From Rhodothermales bacterium (GTDB lineage: Bacteria; Bacteroidota; Rhodothermia; Rhodothermales; UBA10348), in assembly GCA_040221055.1 (NCBI GenBank), contig JAVJVN010000004.1, positions 205,430 through 269,429 on the forward strand: a stretch of 64,000 bases of DNA, read 5' to 3'. The notes beneath the pieces are model-generated. The model was not told where the DNA came from and did not search any database. It saw nothing but the letters and a program-made list of their open reading frames with translations. This document shows, piece after piece, positions 28,977 to 36,709 of the stretch. A program made the translations under genes and the position numbers. Positions within the stretch are counted from its first letter, which is position 1; each line of letters starts with the position of its first letter.

Positions 28977-30032
28977 ATGCCCAGAGCACTTCCCATCCGC
29001 AATCAGATAGCCACGCGTGTGGCCGCCGGGACGGCAGCCGCCCTGCTCGTGGCGGGCCTGCTGGCGGCTTGGGCAGGCTGGCTGCCCACCTGGTGGTCGG
29101 CCGCCCTGTTGGCATTGGCAGCAGGAATTGCCGCCCACGTCGCCGTCCGGCGCGTGATCGGAGACCGCCTGCAGCAGGCGGAATTGGCGTTGCGTCTCAT
29201 CCGCAAGCACGATTTCGAGCGGATGGGGCAGGCGGAGACATCCGCAGAGCGGGGCGACGAACTGGACGACCTGCTCCGTCAGATCAATCGGACGGGGCAC
29301 ATCCTGCGCAGCGAGTTCGAGGAAATCAGCAACATGGAGAGCTACCGGCGGGAGTTCGTGGGTAACGTGTCGCACGAACTCAAGACGCCCATTTTTTCCA
29401 TCCGGGGATTCGCCGAGACCCTCATGAACGGGGCCCTGGACGACCCGGCCGTCAACCGGTCGTTCGTCGAGAAGATTGTCCGCAACGCGGACCGGCTCTC
29501 CAGTCTGGCCAGTGACCTCTCCGAGATATCCAAGCTGGAAACCGGCGAGCAGGGCATGCATCCGGAGACGTTTGACATGCGCCGCCTGTCGAAGGACGTC
29601 ATCGATTCCGTCGAGCCCATGGCCGCCGAGCGCTCCATTTCCATCACCATGGACATGCCGGCTGACTTGCCGCCTGTGGTGGCCGACCCGGCCCGTATCC
29701 GGCAGGTTCTGGTCAACCTGGTGGACAATGCCGTCAAATACACGAATGACGGAGGAACCATCGTGGTCCGCGCCCGCCGGGAAGACCCGCAGGTCCGTGT
29801 GGACGTGGTGGATGACGGCATCGGCATTGCGCCCGAGGACCTGCCGCGCCTCACGGAACGCTTCTTCCGCGTGGACAAATCCCGGTCGCGCTCGGCCGGT
29901 GGCACCGGTCTCGGATTGTCCATCGTGAAGCACATCCTGGCGGCACACGACCAGGTCCTGCTCATTGAAAGTCGCGTGGGTGACGGCTCCACGTTCGGGT
30001 TCCGGCTTGATGTTGCGTCGGCGGAGGGGTAA
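28977..30032 (+). CDS. PhoR-like membrane histidine kinase
   Basis: A 351-residue kinase with two closely spaced N-terminal membrane helices (about 13-55) and almost no periplasmic loop. A HAMP-like helical segment follows, then HisKA with the phospho-His in FVGNVSHELKTPIFSIRGF, and an HATPase with NLVDNAVKYT, DDGIGI, and GGTGLGLSIVKH. It lacks the PAS domain of classical PhoR. It is encoded directly after the PhoB-like regulator and is its obvious partner. The kinase core (HELKTP type) differs from the HEIKNP kinases at 10.9-25.2 kb, so cross-talk with them is not expected. Confidence 0.92.
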   Translation: MPRALPIRNQIATRVAAGTAAALLVAGLLAAWAGWLPTWWSAALLALAAGIAAHVAVRRVIGDRLQQAELALRLIRKHDFERMGQAETSAERGDELDDLLRQINRTGHILRSEFEEISNMESYRREFVGNVSHELKTPIFSIRGFAETLMNGALDDPAVNRSFVEKIVRNADRLSSLASDLSEISKLETGEQGMHPETFDMRRLSKDVIDSVEPMAAERSISITMDMPADLPPVVADPARIRQVLVNLVDNAVKYTNDGGTIVVRARREDPQVRVDVVDDGIGIAPEDLPRLTERFFRVDKSRSRSAGGTGLGLSIVKHILAAHDQVLLIESRVGDGSTFGFRLDVASAEG

Positions 30033-30112
30033 TCTTCCGCGTTCCGCTCGAATGCGAGCCCACCCATTTCCCCAGACCGTCACTCCCCCTTGTCACCCGA
30101 AGGGATCCCGCC

Positions 30113-30862
30113 ATGCGCCAGACGCATCTCCTGACCCGCCCGCAGAAACTGTATGTCATCTGCGCCGGCATCTTCATAACGGCGCTCGTCGTCGCCGAAG
30201 CCACCGCAAGCAAGTTCTTCACGGCCTTCCAGCTGCCCTTCACCATCACCATCCTGGGCATGGAGTTTTCGGAGGTCGTGATGACGGCAGGCGTGCTGGC
30301 CTTTCCCATCACGTTCATCGTGACCGACCTGCTGAACGAGTATTACGGCAAGCCCGGCATCCGATTCGTGACCTACCTGGGCATGGTCATGATCATCTTC
30401 GAGTTCGGCCTGCTCCAGCTGGCCATGGGCGTCCCGACGGCACCCATTTCCCCGGTTCCGGAAGAGGCCTTCAACACGGTTTTCGGGGCCACGGGACGGA
30501 TTATCATAGGCAGCATTACGGCCTACGTCATCGGTCAGTTGGTGGATATCACCCTGTTCCACTGGATCCGGAAACGCACCCAGGGGCGGCATCTCTGGTT
30601 GCGCGCCACGGGGTCCACGCTGGGCTCGCAGTTCATGGATACGTTCATCGTGCTCTCCATTGCCTTCGCCGGGCAACTCGCGCTCGGGGAAATCGTGGCC
30701 ATCACGCTGTTCAACTATTCCTATAAGTTCATCATTGCCGTCCTGATTACGCCCGTCATTTATGGCGCTCACTGGGTCATGGATTGGTATCTGGGGGACG
30801 AGGTAGCCGCAACGCTCATCCAGACGGCCGCCGGGGAGGGGAGCCCGGCAACGCCGGCATGA
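30113..30862 (+). CDS. yhhQ: VUT-family transporter (YhhQ-like queuosine precursor uptake)
   Basis: A 249-residue integral membrane protein with about six helices. It has VUT/YhhQ (DUF165) hallmarks: VVAEATASKFF in the first helix, FPITFIVTDLLNEYYGK after the second, GSTLGSQFMDTFIVLSIAF in the middle, and YKFIIAVLITPVIYG near the end. Family members import queuine or preQ precursors for tRNA queuosine. The Ala/Gly-rich C-terminal tail is not conserved. It is monocistronic or loosely linked to the kinase gene 80 nt upstream. Confidence 0.88.
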   Translation: MRQTHLLTRPQKLYVICAGIFITALVVAEATASKFFTAFQLPFTITILGMEFSEVVMTAGVLAFPITFIVTDLLNEYYGKPGIRFVTYLGMVMIIFEFGLLQLAMGVPTAPISPVPEEAFNTVFGATGRIIIGSITAYVIGQLVDITLFHWIRKRTQGRHLWLRATGSTLGSQFMDTFIVLSIAFAGQLALGEIVAITLFNYSYKFIIAVLITPVIYGAHWVMDWYLGDEVAATLIQTAAGEGSPATPA

Positions 30863-30957
30863 CGTCTGCCGGAGCCCCTGCAAAACGGGATGGATTTATA
30901 CCTTCCGGGGGCGGATGGGAAAACGTATCTTGCAGTTTCTCCAGAATCCAAAATCCC

Positions 30958-32856
30958 ATGCCCAAGGTGTTGACCCCCAAGGTCCTGGCTGCCACGGCTC
31001 ACAGAACCTGCCAGCGTGCCCGCCTGTTGTGCGCGGCGGTCCTTTTCGCCACTGTGGCCGTGCCCGCCGCAACCGTGCCCGCAGCGGCACAGACCGTCAC
31101 GCAGCCCTTCACGTTCTCGATCGTGGGCCACGACCTGCCGGCCGTCCGGAGTGGCGGAGTGGTCTGGGGAGACATGGACGGCGACGGGGATCTGGATGCC
31201 GCCCTGGCCGGATTGTCCGAAGGTGAGGCCGTTTCGGCCGTGTACCGGAACGACGGACAGACGTCCACCGGATTCGTGTTCACGCGCGTTGAATTACCGG
31301 GCAGTGCCGTGACCTACGCCCGCGTTTCGTGGGGCGACGTGGACGGGGACGGCGACCTGGACCTGCTGCTCATGGGTTCCTCCCAGGCCAGTGCGCCGTA
31401 CGCACCGGTTTCCGTGCTGTACCGCAATACCGGTGGCACGTTCGAGCCGATTGCCGATGCCGGTCTGCCCGCCCTCCACTCCGGCTCCGTGGACTGGGGT
31501 GACCTGGACGGAGACGGCGACCTGGACCTGCTGTTGACCGGGGAGGATGCGTCCGGTGACCCGCAAACCATCCGGGCCATAAACGATGGAACGGGGCGGT
31601 TCCAACTGGTGGATGACGGATTGACCCCGATCGCCTATGGGGATGCCGCGCTTGGAGATGCGAACGGTGACGGACGCCTGGATGTGCTGCTGTCCGGCGT
31701 ATCGGATGCAGGCTTTGTGTCCCGACTCTATCTGGCCGGAGACGACGGATATACGGAAGTCCCGACGGCCCTTCCTTCCCTGGCGTTTTCGTCCGTGGAG
31801 TGGGGCGATGTGGACGGCGACGGGGATCTGGATTTCGTCGTGTCGGGGGCGGAGCTCAGCACGGATATCTTCACCGGGAAGTCCGTGCTCTACACCAATA
31901 CCGGCGGCACGTTCACAGCCGACGCATCGGCCTTCCAGGGCATCCTGGCAGGCGATGTCACCTTCGGCGATTATGACAACGACGGCGATCTGGATGCCCT
32001 CGTCTTCGGTGCCGAAACCGTACTCGGTCGCCGCACGGCCCGCATCTACCGGAATGACGCCGGCACCTTTGTCATGACGAGCCTGTTGGTCGGCGCGTTG
32101 TTTGCCGACGCCGACTGGGGCGATGTGGACGGCGACGGCGACCTGGACCTGGTCGCGACCGGACTGACCTCCAGCGGGGTCTCCATTTCCAATGTGTACG
32201 TGAACCAGCGGCAGGTCATTCCTCCGGTTCCGGCCGCACCGGCCGCGCTGACGGTCGCAAACGAGGCGGACGCCTCGGTCCGGCTGGCCTGGTCCTCCGA
32301 CGCGACCGCTCCCGTGACGTTCAACGTGCGTGTGGGTACCGCACCCGGCGCGGGCGACATCATGTCAGCCATGGCGCACCCGGAGACGGGGCGCCGCTTG
32401 GTGGCACGCCCCGGCAATGTGTCCGCCCTGACGTCTTGGACGCTCCGGGACCTGCCCGAAGGCACCTATTACTGGAGCGTGCAGGCCGTCAACATGGCGT
32501 TTGCAGCCTCTGACTTCGCGCCGGAGGGCGTGTTCAATGTGAGCGCGTCCATCGCGACGGACGTCGAGGGCAATCGTCCGGAAGTGCCCCGCGCGTTCGG
32601 CGTCACGTCGGTCTATCCCAATCCCTTTGCGGGCCAGACCACGTTCAACCTCGACATGCCACACGTGGGCGACGTGACGCTCCGGGTCTGGTCCGTGCTG
32701 GGTGCCCGTGTGGCCCAGCAGCATCTGGGGGTCCTGGCTGCCGGAACGCATCCGGTGGCGTGGCGCCCCGATGGCCTGGCAGCCGGCCTGTACTTCTATG
32801 AGGTTTCGGACGGGCAGAACGTATCGACCGGATCATTCACCATCATCTCCCGATAA
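30958..32856 (+). CDS. Secreted FG-GAP/VCBS seven-repeat protein with Fn3-like and sorting domains
   Basis: A 632-residue exported protein. A long signal region (to about 48, ending PAAAQTV) is followed by seven FG-GAP repeats built on GDVDGDGDLDLLL-like calcium loops, the number expected for a complete seven-bladed propeller. A fibronectin-III-like domain (about 425-540, with PEGTYYWSVQAVNMA) comes next. The C-terminal sorting domain begins VYPNPFAG and contains VWSVLGARVAQQHLG and AGLYFYEV. The role is probably extracellular binding or adhesion; there is no enzyme motif. ATG 30958 is chosen because the upstream in-frame extension has no signal. The next gene starts immediately after the stop codon. 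Confidence 0.85.
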   Translation: MPKVLTPKVLAATAHRTCQRARLLCAAVLFATVAVPAATVPAAAQTVTQPFTFSIVGHDLPAVRSGGVVWGDMDGDGDLDAALAGLSEGEAVSAVYRNDGQTSTGFVFTRVELPGSAVTYARVSWGDVDGDGDLDLLLMGSSQASAPYAPVSVLYRNTGGTFEPIADAGLPALHSGSVDWGDLDGDGDLDLLLTGEDASGDPQTIRAINDGTGRFQLVDDGLTPIAYGDAALGDANGDGRLDVLLSGVSDAGFVSRLYLAGDDGYTEVPTALPSLAFSSVEWGDVDGDGDLDFVVSGAELSTDIFTGKSVLYTNTGGTFTADASAFQGILAGDVTFGDYDNDGDLDALVFGAETVLGRRTARIYRNDAGTFVMTSLLVGALFADADWGDVDGDGDLDLVATGLTSSGVSISNVYVNQRQVIPPVPAAPAALTVANEADASVRLAWSSDATAPVTFNVRVGTAPGAGDIMSAMAHPETGRRLVARPGNVSALTSWTLRDLPEGTYYWSVQAVNMAFAASDFAPEGVFNVSASIATDVEGNRPEVPRAFGVTSVYPNPFAGQTTFNLDMPHVGDVTLRVWSVLGARVAQQHLGVLAAGTHPVAWRPDGLAAGLYFYEVSDGQNVSTGSFTIISR

Positions 32857-34116
32857 ATGACCCGTTCCCGATTGGCCTGTCTCGCGGTGGGCCTGCTTCT
32901 TTCGTCGGCCGCCAACGGTCAGAGCCAGTCCGTCGTGGTCGTGGGGCTCCCCCTCATGGAATACACGTCGGTGTCGGTTGCCGATTTTGACCAGGACGGC
33001 CGGAGCGACCTGGTCATGTCCGGTGAACTGCTGAATGGTACCCACGTCACGCGGCTCTATTCGTTCACGGAGCGTCGAGTGGTGCCGCGTCCCAATACGT
33101 CGGACCGGATTGAGGCCCATTACGAACAGCGCCCGTTCATTTCCCGACCCGTTTTCCGTGGCGCCTCGGCGTGGCTGGATTTCAACCAGGACGGCTGGAT
33201 GGACCTGATCGTGTCCGGCCTGTCGGAAACCGAGGTGACCACGAACGAGCGCCGGTTGCTGCCGTTCACGGATATGTACCGGAACCAGTCGGGCTCGGGG
33301 CTGACCATCCAGAACGGGATTTCCCTGCCTGGCGTGTATGACGGCCGTGTGGCCACGGGCGACCTGGACAATGATGGTTTCCCCGAAATCGTGCTGTCCG
33401 GTCGCACGAACGACGGTCTCGAGTTCGCGGTTTTCCGGAATGTCGAGACGCTGGATGCCCAGGCGAACCCCATCCGCACCGTCGCGCGCAGCACGGACGT
33501 GTTCGCCCCCATCCAGGCCACCAGCCTGGACCTGGTGGACGTGGATGGCGATGGCTTCAAGGATATCGTGGCCGCGGGATTCACGGCCGACTCGCAGCCC
33601 GTGCTGCATGCCTACCGGAATATCAACGGACAGTCGTTCGTGCCCATGACCCTGGACCTGGATACCGGATACTTCGGCTCGCTCGTCTTCGGTGACCTGG
33701 ACCGGGACGGTGACGTGGATGTAGTCACACTGGCCGGCACGCCGTCACCGGGACTGCTGCGCGGAGAGACACGACTCTTCATGAACGACGGCGAGGGGAC
33801 GTTCACGGAGGATTCGGAGCGCCTGTCCCGCTTCCGGCCGGTCCCCGGACTGTTCCTGGGCGGCGGGCAGATGATGGACTTTGACGGCGATTCCGACGTG
33901 GACATCCTGCTGAACGGATTCGTCGGGCTGGACAATGACGAACAGCAACGGATGGTCATCCTGGAGCAGATTGACGGGCAGTTGCTGAATATCCTGGACG
34001 CCCGTTCCGTGCGCAACGGCAGCGTCCTCATGATGGACTACGACGGCAACGGTCGCATGGACCTCTTCCAGGTGGGCCGGTCGGGCGACCAACTCGTCAT
34101 GCAGCTCTTCGAATAA
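32857..34116 (+). CDS. Secreted FG-GAP/VCBS seven-repeat protein, no sorting domain
   Basis: A 419-residue exported protein with a signal peptide (about 1-22, ending SAANGQS). Seven FG-GAP-type loops follow, including ADFDQDGRSD, LDFNQDGWMD, GDLDNDGFPE, VDVDGDGFKD, GDLDRDGDVD, MDFDGDSDVD and MDYDGNGRMD, so it is again a probable seven-bladed propeller. It ends directly after the seventh repeat and lacks the Fn3-like and sorting domains of its upstream partner. The start codon abuts the previous stop with no gap, so the two are almost certainly co-expressed and may work together. It is convergent with ilvE, 24 nt away. Confidence 0.82.
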   Translation: MTRSRLACLAVGLLLSSAANGQSQSVVVVGLPLMEYTSVSVADFDQDGRSDLVMSGELLNGTHVTRLYSFTERRVVPRPNTSDRIEAHYEQRPFISRPVFRGASAWLDFNQDGWMDLIVSGLSETEVTTNERRLLPFTDMYRNQSGSGLTIQNGISLPGVYDGRVATGDLDNDGFPEIVLSGRTNDGLEFAVFRNVETLDAQANPIRTVARSTDVFAPIQATSLDLVDVDGDGFKDIVAAGFTADSQPVLHAYRNINGQSFVPMTLDLDTGYFGSLVFGDLDRDGDVDVVTLAGTPSPGLLRGETRLFMNDGEGTFTEDSERLSRFRPVPGLFLGGGQMMDFDGDSDVDILLNGFVGLDNDEQQRMVILEQIDGQLLNILDARSVRNGSVLMMDYDGNGRMDLFQVGRSGDQLVMQLFE

Positions 34117-34140
34117 CGGCGGCCTGTCGACCGGCACAGG

Positions 34141-35052
34141 TCAGTTCACGAACGTCAACCAGCCGTGCGGATCGTTGCCGCGGTGCAGGATGTCGAAGAA
34201 GGCGGTCTGCAGCTTCTCGGTGATCGGACCGCGCTTGCCGGACCCGATGGTGTGGTGGTCAATGGAGCGGATGGGCGTCACTTCCGCCGCCGTACCCGTG
34301 AAGAATACCTCGTCGGCAATGTAGAGGGCTTCCCGCGGAATGAGTCCTTCCTTTACCGTCAACCCCATTTCCTCGGCCAGCGTCACGATGCTGCTGCGCG
34401 TTATGCCCGGCAGGATGGACAATGCGATCGGCGCCGTGAAAAGCACGCCGTCCTTGACCAGGAACAGGTTCTCGCCCGAGCCTTCAGCCAGGTGACCGTT
34501 CACGCTCAGCATGATGCCTTCCGAAAAGCCGTTCAGCACGGCATCCATCTTCACCAGGCTGGCGTTCAGATAGTTGCCGCCGGCCTTGGCCATGGACGGA
34601 AACGTGTTGGGCGCCATGCGATTCCAGGAAGCCACGTGCACGTCAACGCCGTTTTCCAGGGCTTCCGGACCCAGGTAGGCGCCCCATTCCCAGACGGCAA
34701 TGATGGTGTGTACCGGGTTCTTCAGCGGATTCACGCCCATGGGCCCCAGACCACGGAAAGAGAGCGGCCGGATGTAGCATTCCTTCAGGCCGGACCGACG
34801 GATGGTTTCCATCGAAGCCTCCTCGAGCTCTTCCCGCGTATAGCCCAGGTCCATGCGGTAGATGCGTCCCGAGTCGATGAGCCGCTGCATGTGCTCCGGA
34901 TTCCGGAAAACGGCGGAGCCCCTGTCCGTGTTGTAGCATCGGATGCCCTCGAACACGGACGATCCGTAATGGAGCGCGTGCGTCAGGACGTGGACATTGG
35001 CGTCTTCGTGTCGGACGAACGAACCGTCCATCCAGATATCAGGCTTCGACAT
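34141..35052 (-). CDS. ilvE: Branched-chain amino acid aminotransferase
   Basis: A 303-residue fold-type IV PLP enzyme. Typical IlvE features are HALHYGSSVFEGIRCYNTD near the start, YIRPLSFRGLGPMGVNP, the PLP-lysine segment SMAKAGGNYLNA, LAEGSGENLFLVKDG, ILPGITRSSIV, and FFTGTAAEVTPIRSID. It catalyses the last step of leucine, isoleucine and valine synthesis and the first step of their breakdown, with 2-oxoglutarate/glutamate. Length and motifs are those of E. coli IlvE. No other ilv or leu gene is nearby. Confidence 0.95.
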   Translation of the reverse strand: MSKPDIWMDGSFVRHEDANVHVLTHALHYGSSVFEGIRCYNTDRGSAVFRNPEHMQRLIDSGRIYRMDLGYTREELEEASMETIRRSGLKECYIRPLSFRGLGPMGVNPLKNPVHTIIAVWEWGAYLGPEALENGVDVHVASWNRMAPNTFPSMAKAGGNYLNASLVKMDAVLNGFSEGIMLSVNGHLAEGSGENLFLVKDGVLFTAPIALSILPGITRSSIVTLAEEMGLTVKEGLIPREALYIADEVFFTGTAAEVTPIRSIDHHTIGSGKRGPITEKLQTAFFDILHRGNDPHGWLTFVN

Positions 35053-35079
35053 GGCGTGTACAGCTGAAGTGAGTTGCGG

Positions 35080-35114
35080 AAAAAAACCCAGTCCAAAAGA
35101 ACCAGTCAGGTTCT
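35080..35114 (-). terminator. Probable intrinsic terminator of the glycosyltransferase gene
   Basis: On the minus strand, directly at the glycosyltransferase stop, AGAACC and GGTTCT (35109-35114 and 35098-35103) form a 6-bp stem with a 5-nt loop. Four U residues (35095-35098, the first overlapping the stem) follow, with a further seven-U run at 35080-35086. The stem is short, so this is a moderate-strength candidate. Confidence 0.45.
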
Positions 35115-35818
35115 CAAAAGGTCCGGGGATTGCGGATGGCGTATCGGGCTATGGTACCGAGAATCCAGATTCCGGCCTTGATCGTTCCCGACACCGTTCC
35201 GGTTACCTTCGACTGGCCGATCCGGGACCGGTACGAGACCGGAATCTCCTCCGTGCGCAGCCCGGCCGTGGCCGCCTTGATCTGCATTTCAATGGTCCAC
35301 CCGTACGTCGTGTCCTGCATGTCCAGCCGTTGGAGGTCGGCATGCCGGACGGCCCGGAACGGTCCCAGGTCGGTCCAGGACGTGCCCCATATCCACCGCA
35401 TGAGGGTGCACGCCAACCAATTGCCGAAAATGGCCTGGGGCAGCAGAGCGCCTGGCGTGCGCTCCCCCCGGGTGCGTGAGCCGACCACGAAGTCGGCCCG
35501 GCCTTCGGTGATGGGAGCTGTCAAACGCGTCAGCTCCTCCGGGTAGTCGCTGTAGTCCCCGTCCAGGAAGACCACGATGTCGGGAGGATCCGCTTCCAGG
35601 AGGGCCATGCCGGCCAGACAGGCATGCCCGTAGCCGCGCTTCGGCTCGTGGACGACGGTGGCACCGGCATCCCGGGCCACGTCGGCCGTGCGATCGGTGG
35701 ACCCGTTGTCGGCAACCACGACCCGGCGGACGCTTCCGGGAATATCGGCCAGGACGCGCGGGAGGGAGGCCTCCTCATTGAGCGCCGGTATGATTACATC
35801 AATCGTCGTCAGATCCAA
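35114..35818 (-). CDS. Family-2 glycosyltransferase (DPM/DolP-mannose-synthase-like)
   Basis: A 234-residue GT-A glycosyltransferase. It has VIIPALNEEASLPRVLADIP at the start, VVADNGSTDRTADVARDAGA, the DXD metal site in VVFLDGDYSDYPEEL, the family segment VVGSRTRGER, and SKVTGTVSGTIKAG near the end. There is no strong membrane anchor. It probably transfers a sugar from a nucleotide to a lipid carrier or glycan. The start is TTG at 35818; no ATG or GTG lies at the right distance before the first strand. It lies 6 nt after the DUF4249 gene and is probably the last gene of the TonB/DUF4249 operon. Confidence 0.85.
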   Translation of the reverse strand: MDLTTIDVIIPALNEEASLPRVLADIPGSVRRVVVADNGSTDRTADVARDAGATVVHEPKRGYGHACLAGMALLEADPPDIVVFLDGDYSDYPEELTRLTAPITEGRADFVVGSRTRGERTPGALLPQAIFGNWLACTLMRWIWGTSWTDLGPFRAVRHADLQRLDMQDTTYGWTIEMQIKAATAGLRTEEIPVSYRSRIGQSKVTGTVSGTIKAGIWILGTIARYAIRNPRTF

Positions 35819-35824
35819 CGCCCG

Positions 35825-36709
35825 TCAGTTCGGGAAACTGTAACCGGCCAGTTCGGCCTGCTGCTCGTTCAGTACCCATTCAACCGTGAACTGGTTGACC
35901 GCACCGAAAAATCCGAATCCGTTTTCGACGTTCGAGAAGGTCCCCGGTTGGGACAACACTTCCCGATCGAAGACGCCATCGGGCGGTCTCCACTGGTCGT
36001 CGGTCATGGTCAGACGCATGCCGATTCCCAACAGTTGTGGGCGGGCGTCCTCCGACATGCCGAGCTCGTCCGTCACGTCTTCCTTGTCGCCGGCCAATGT
36101 GACCACAACCTGCCACTTGTTGCCTTGTATGAGGTTGCCCAGGCGCTGCCCGATGTCCGGATAGACCACGACGGCTTCCAGGAATGGACTGGAGGGCGTG
36201 GCCCCCACGAACCGGTACCAGACCTCCACGCGGAAGGGTTTGAAATCGATGTCACTCCACGTAACCTGTTGGGTCGTCGGATTGAACGGTGTGGCATCGT
36301 CCACCTGCACATCCGGACGGACGGGCACCGTCGTGGACGCCGTCGTCCGCACACCGTCCGACCGTTCCACGGTCAGATCGTACGTGCGACCCGGAATGGG
36401 CCGGAACGCGCCCTTGAACACGTGACCCGTTGAACCATCAGAAAACGCGACCAGCGAATCGGTCCATTCCACCGTGTGTCCGGACTCCCGCTCGGTGGTG
36501 AACACGCGCGCATCGAATTCCAGATCGCCACCGGCGGCAAAAGAGGTCCTGAGCGATACGACCCGCAGGAATTGCTCGTCGGATGCCGTATCCAGGTATC
36601 CGTATACGCTGTAGAACCGGTCAGCCTCAATGAAGGGGTTGACGGAATCCTCGCATCCTGCAACAATGGTGGCCAACAGGAACAGGGCCACTCCCGAATA
36701 CAACCGCAT
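35825..36709 (-). CDS. DUF4249-type outer-membrane lipoprotein (pair 1)
   Basis: A 294-residue lipoprotein with signal and lipobox VAGCEDSVNPF (Cys19). The rest is beta-rich with the DUF4249 layout: FYSVYGYLDTASDEQFLRV after the lipobox, YDLTVERSDG in the first Ig-like part, and FFGAVNQFTVEWVLNEQQ near the end. DUF4249 proteins are the usual partner lipoproteins of certain Bacteroidota TonB receptors. Its ATG shares one base with the receptor stop (TAATG), so the two are translationally coupled. The substrate is unknown. Confidence 0.82.
   Translation of the reverse strand: MRLYSGVALFLLATIVAGCEDSVNPFIEADRFYSVYGYLDTASDEQFLRVVSLRTSFAAGGDLEFDARVFTTERESGHTVEWTDSLVAFSDGSTGHVFKGAFRPIPGRTYDLTVERSDGVRTTASTTVPVRPDVQVDDATPFNPTTQQVTWSDIDFKPFRVEVWYRFVGATPSSPFLEAVVVYPDIGQRLGNLIQGNKWQVVVTLAGDKEDVTDELGMSEDARPQLLGIGMRLTMTDDQWRPPDGVFDREVLSQPGTFSNVENGFGFFGAVNQFTVEWVLNEQQAELAGYSFPN

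Noticed and set aside
31160..32170. Regular short repeats resembling an array
   Set aside because: The repeats are in-frame FG-GAP calcium-loop codons (GD.DGDGDLD) with variable spacing, not CRISPR repeats.
34117..34140. Possible bidirectional terminator between the FG-GAP gene and ilvE
   Set aside because: Only a five-base CCTGT/ACAGG pairing with no U-tract on either strand; too weak to report.
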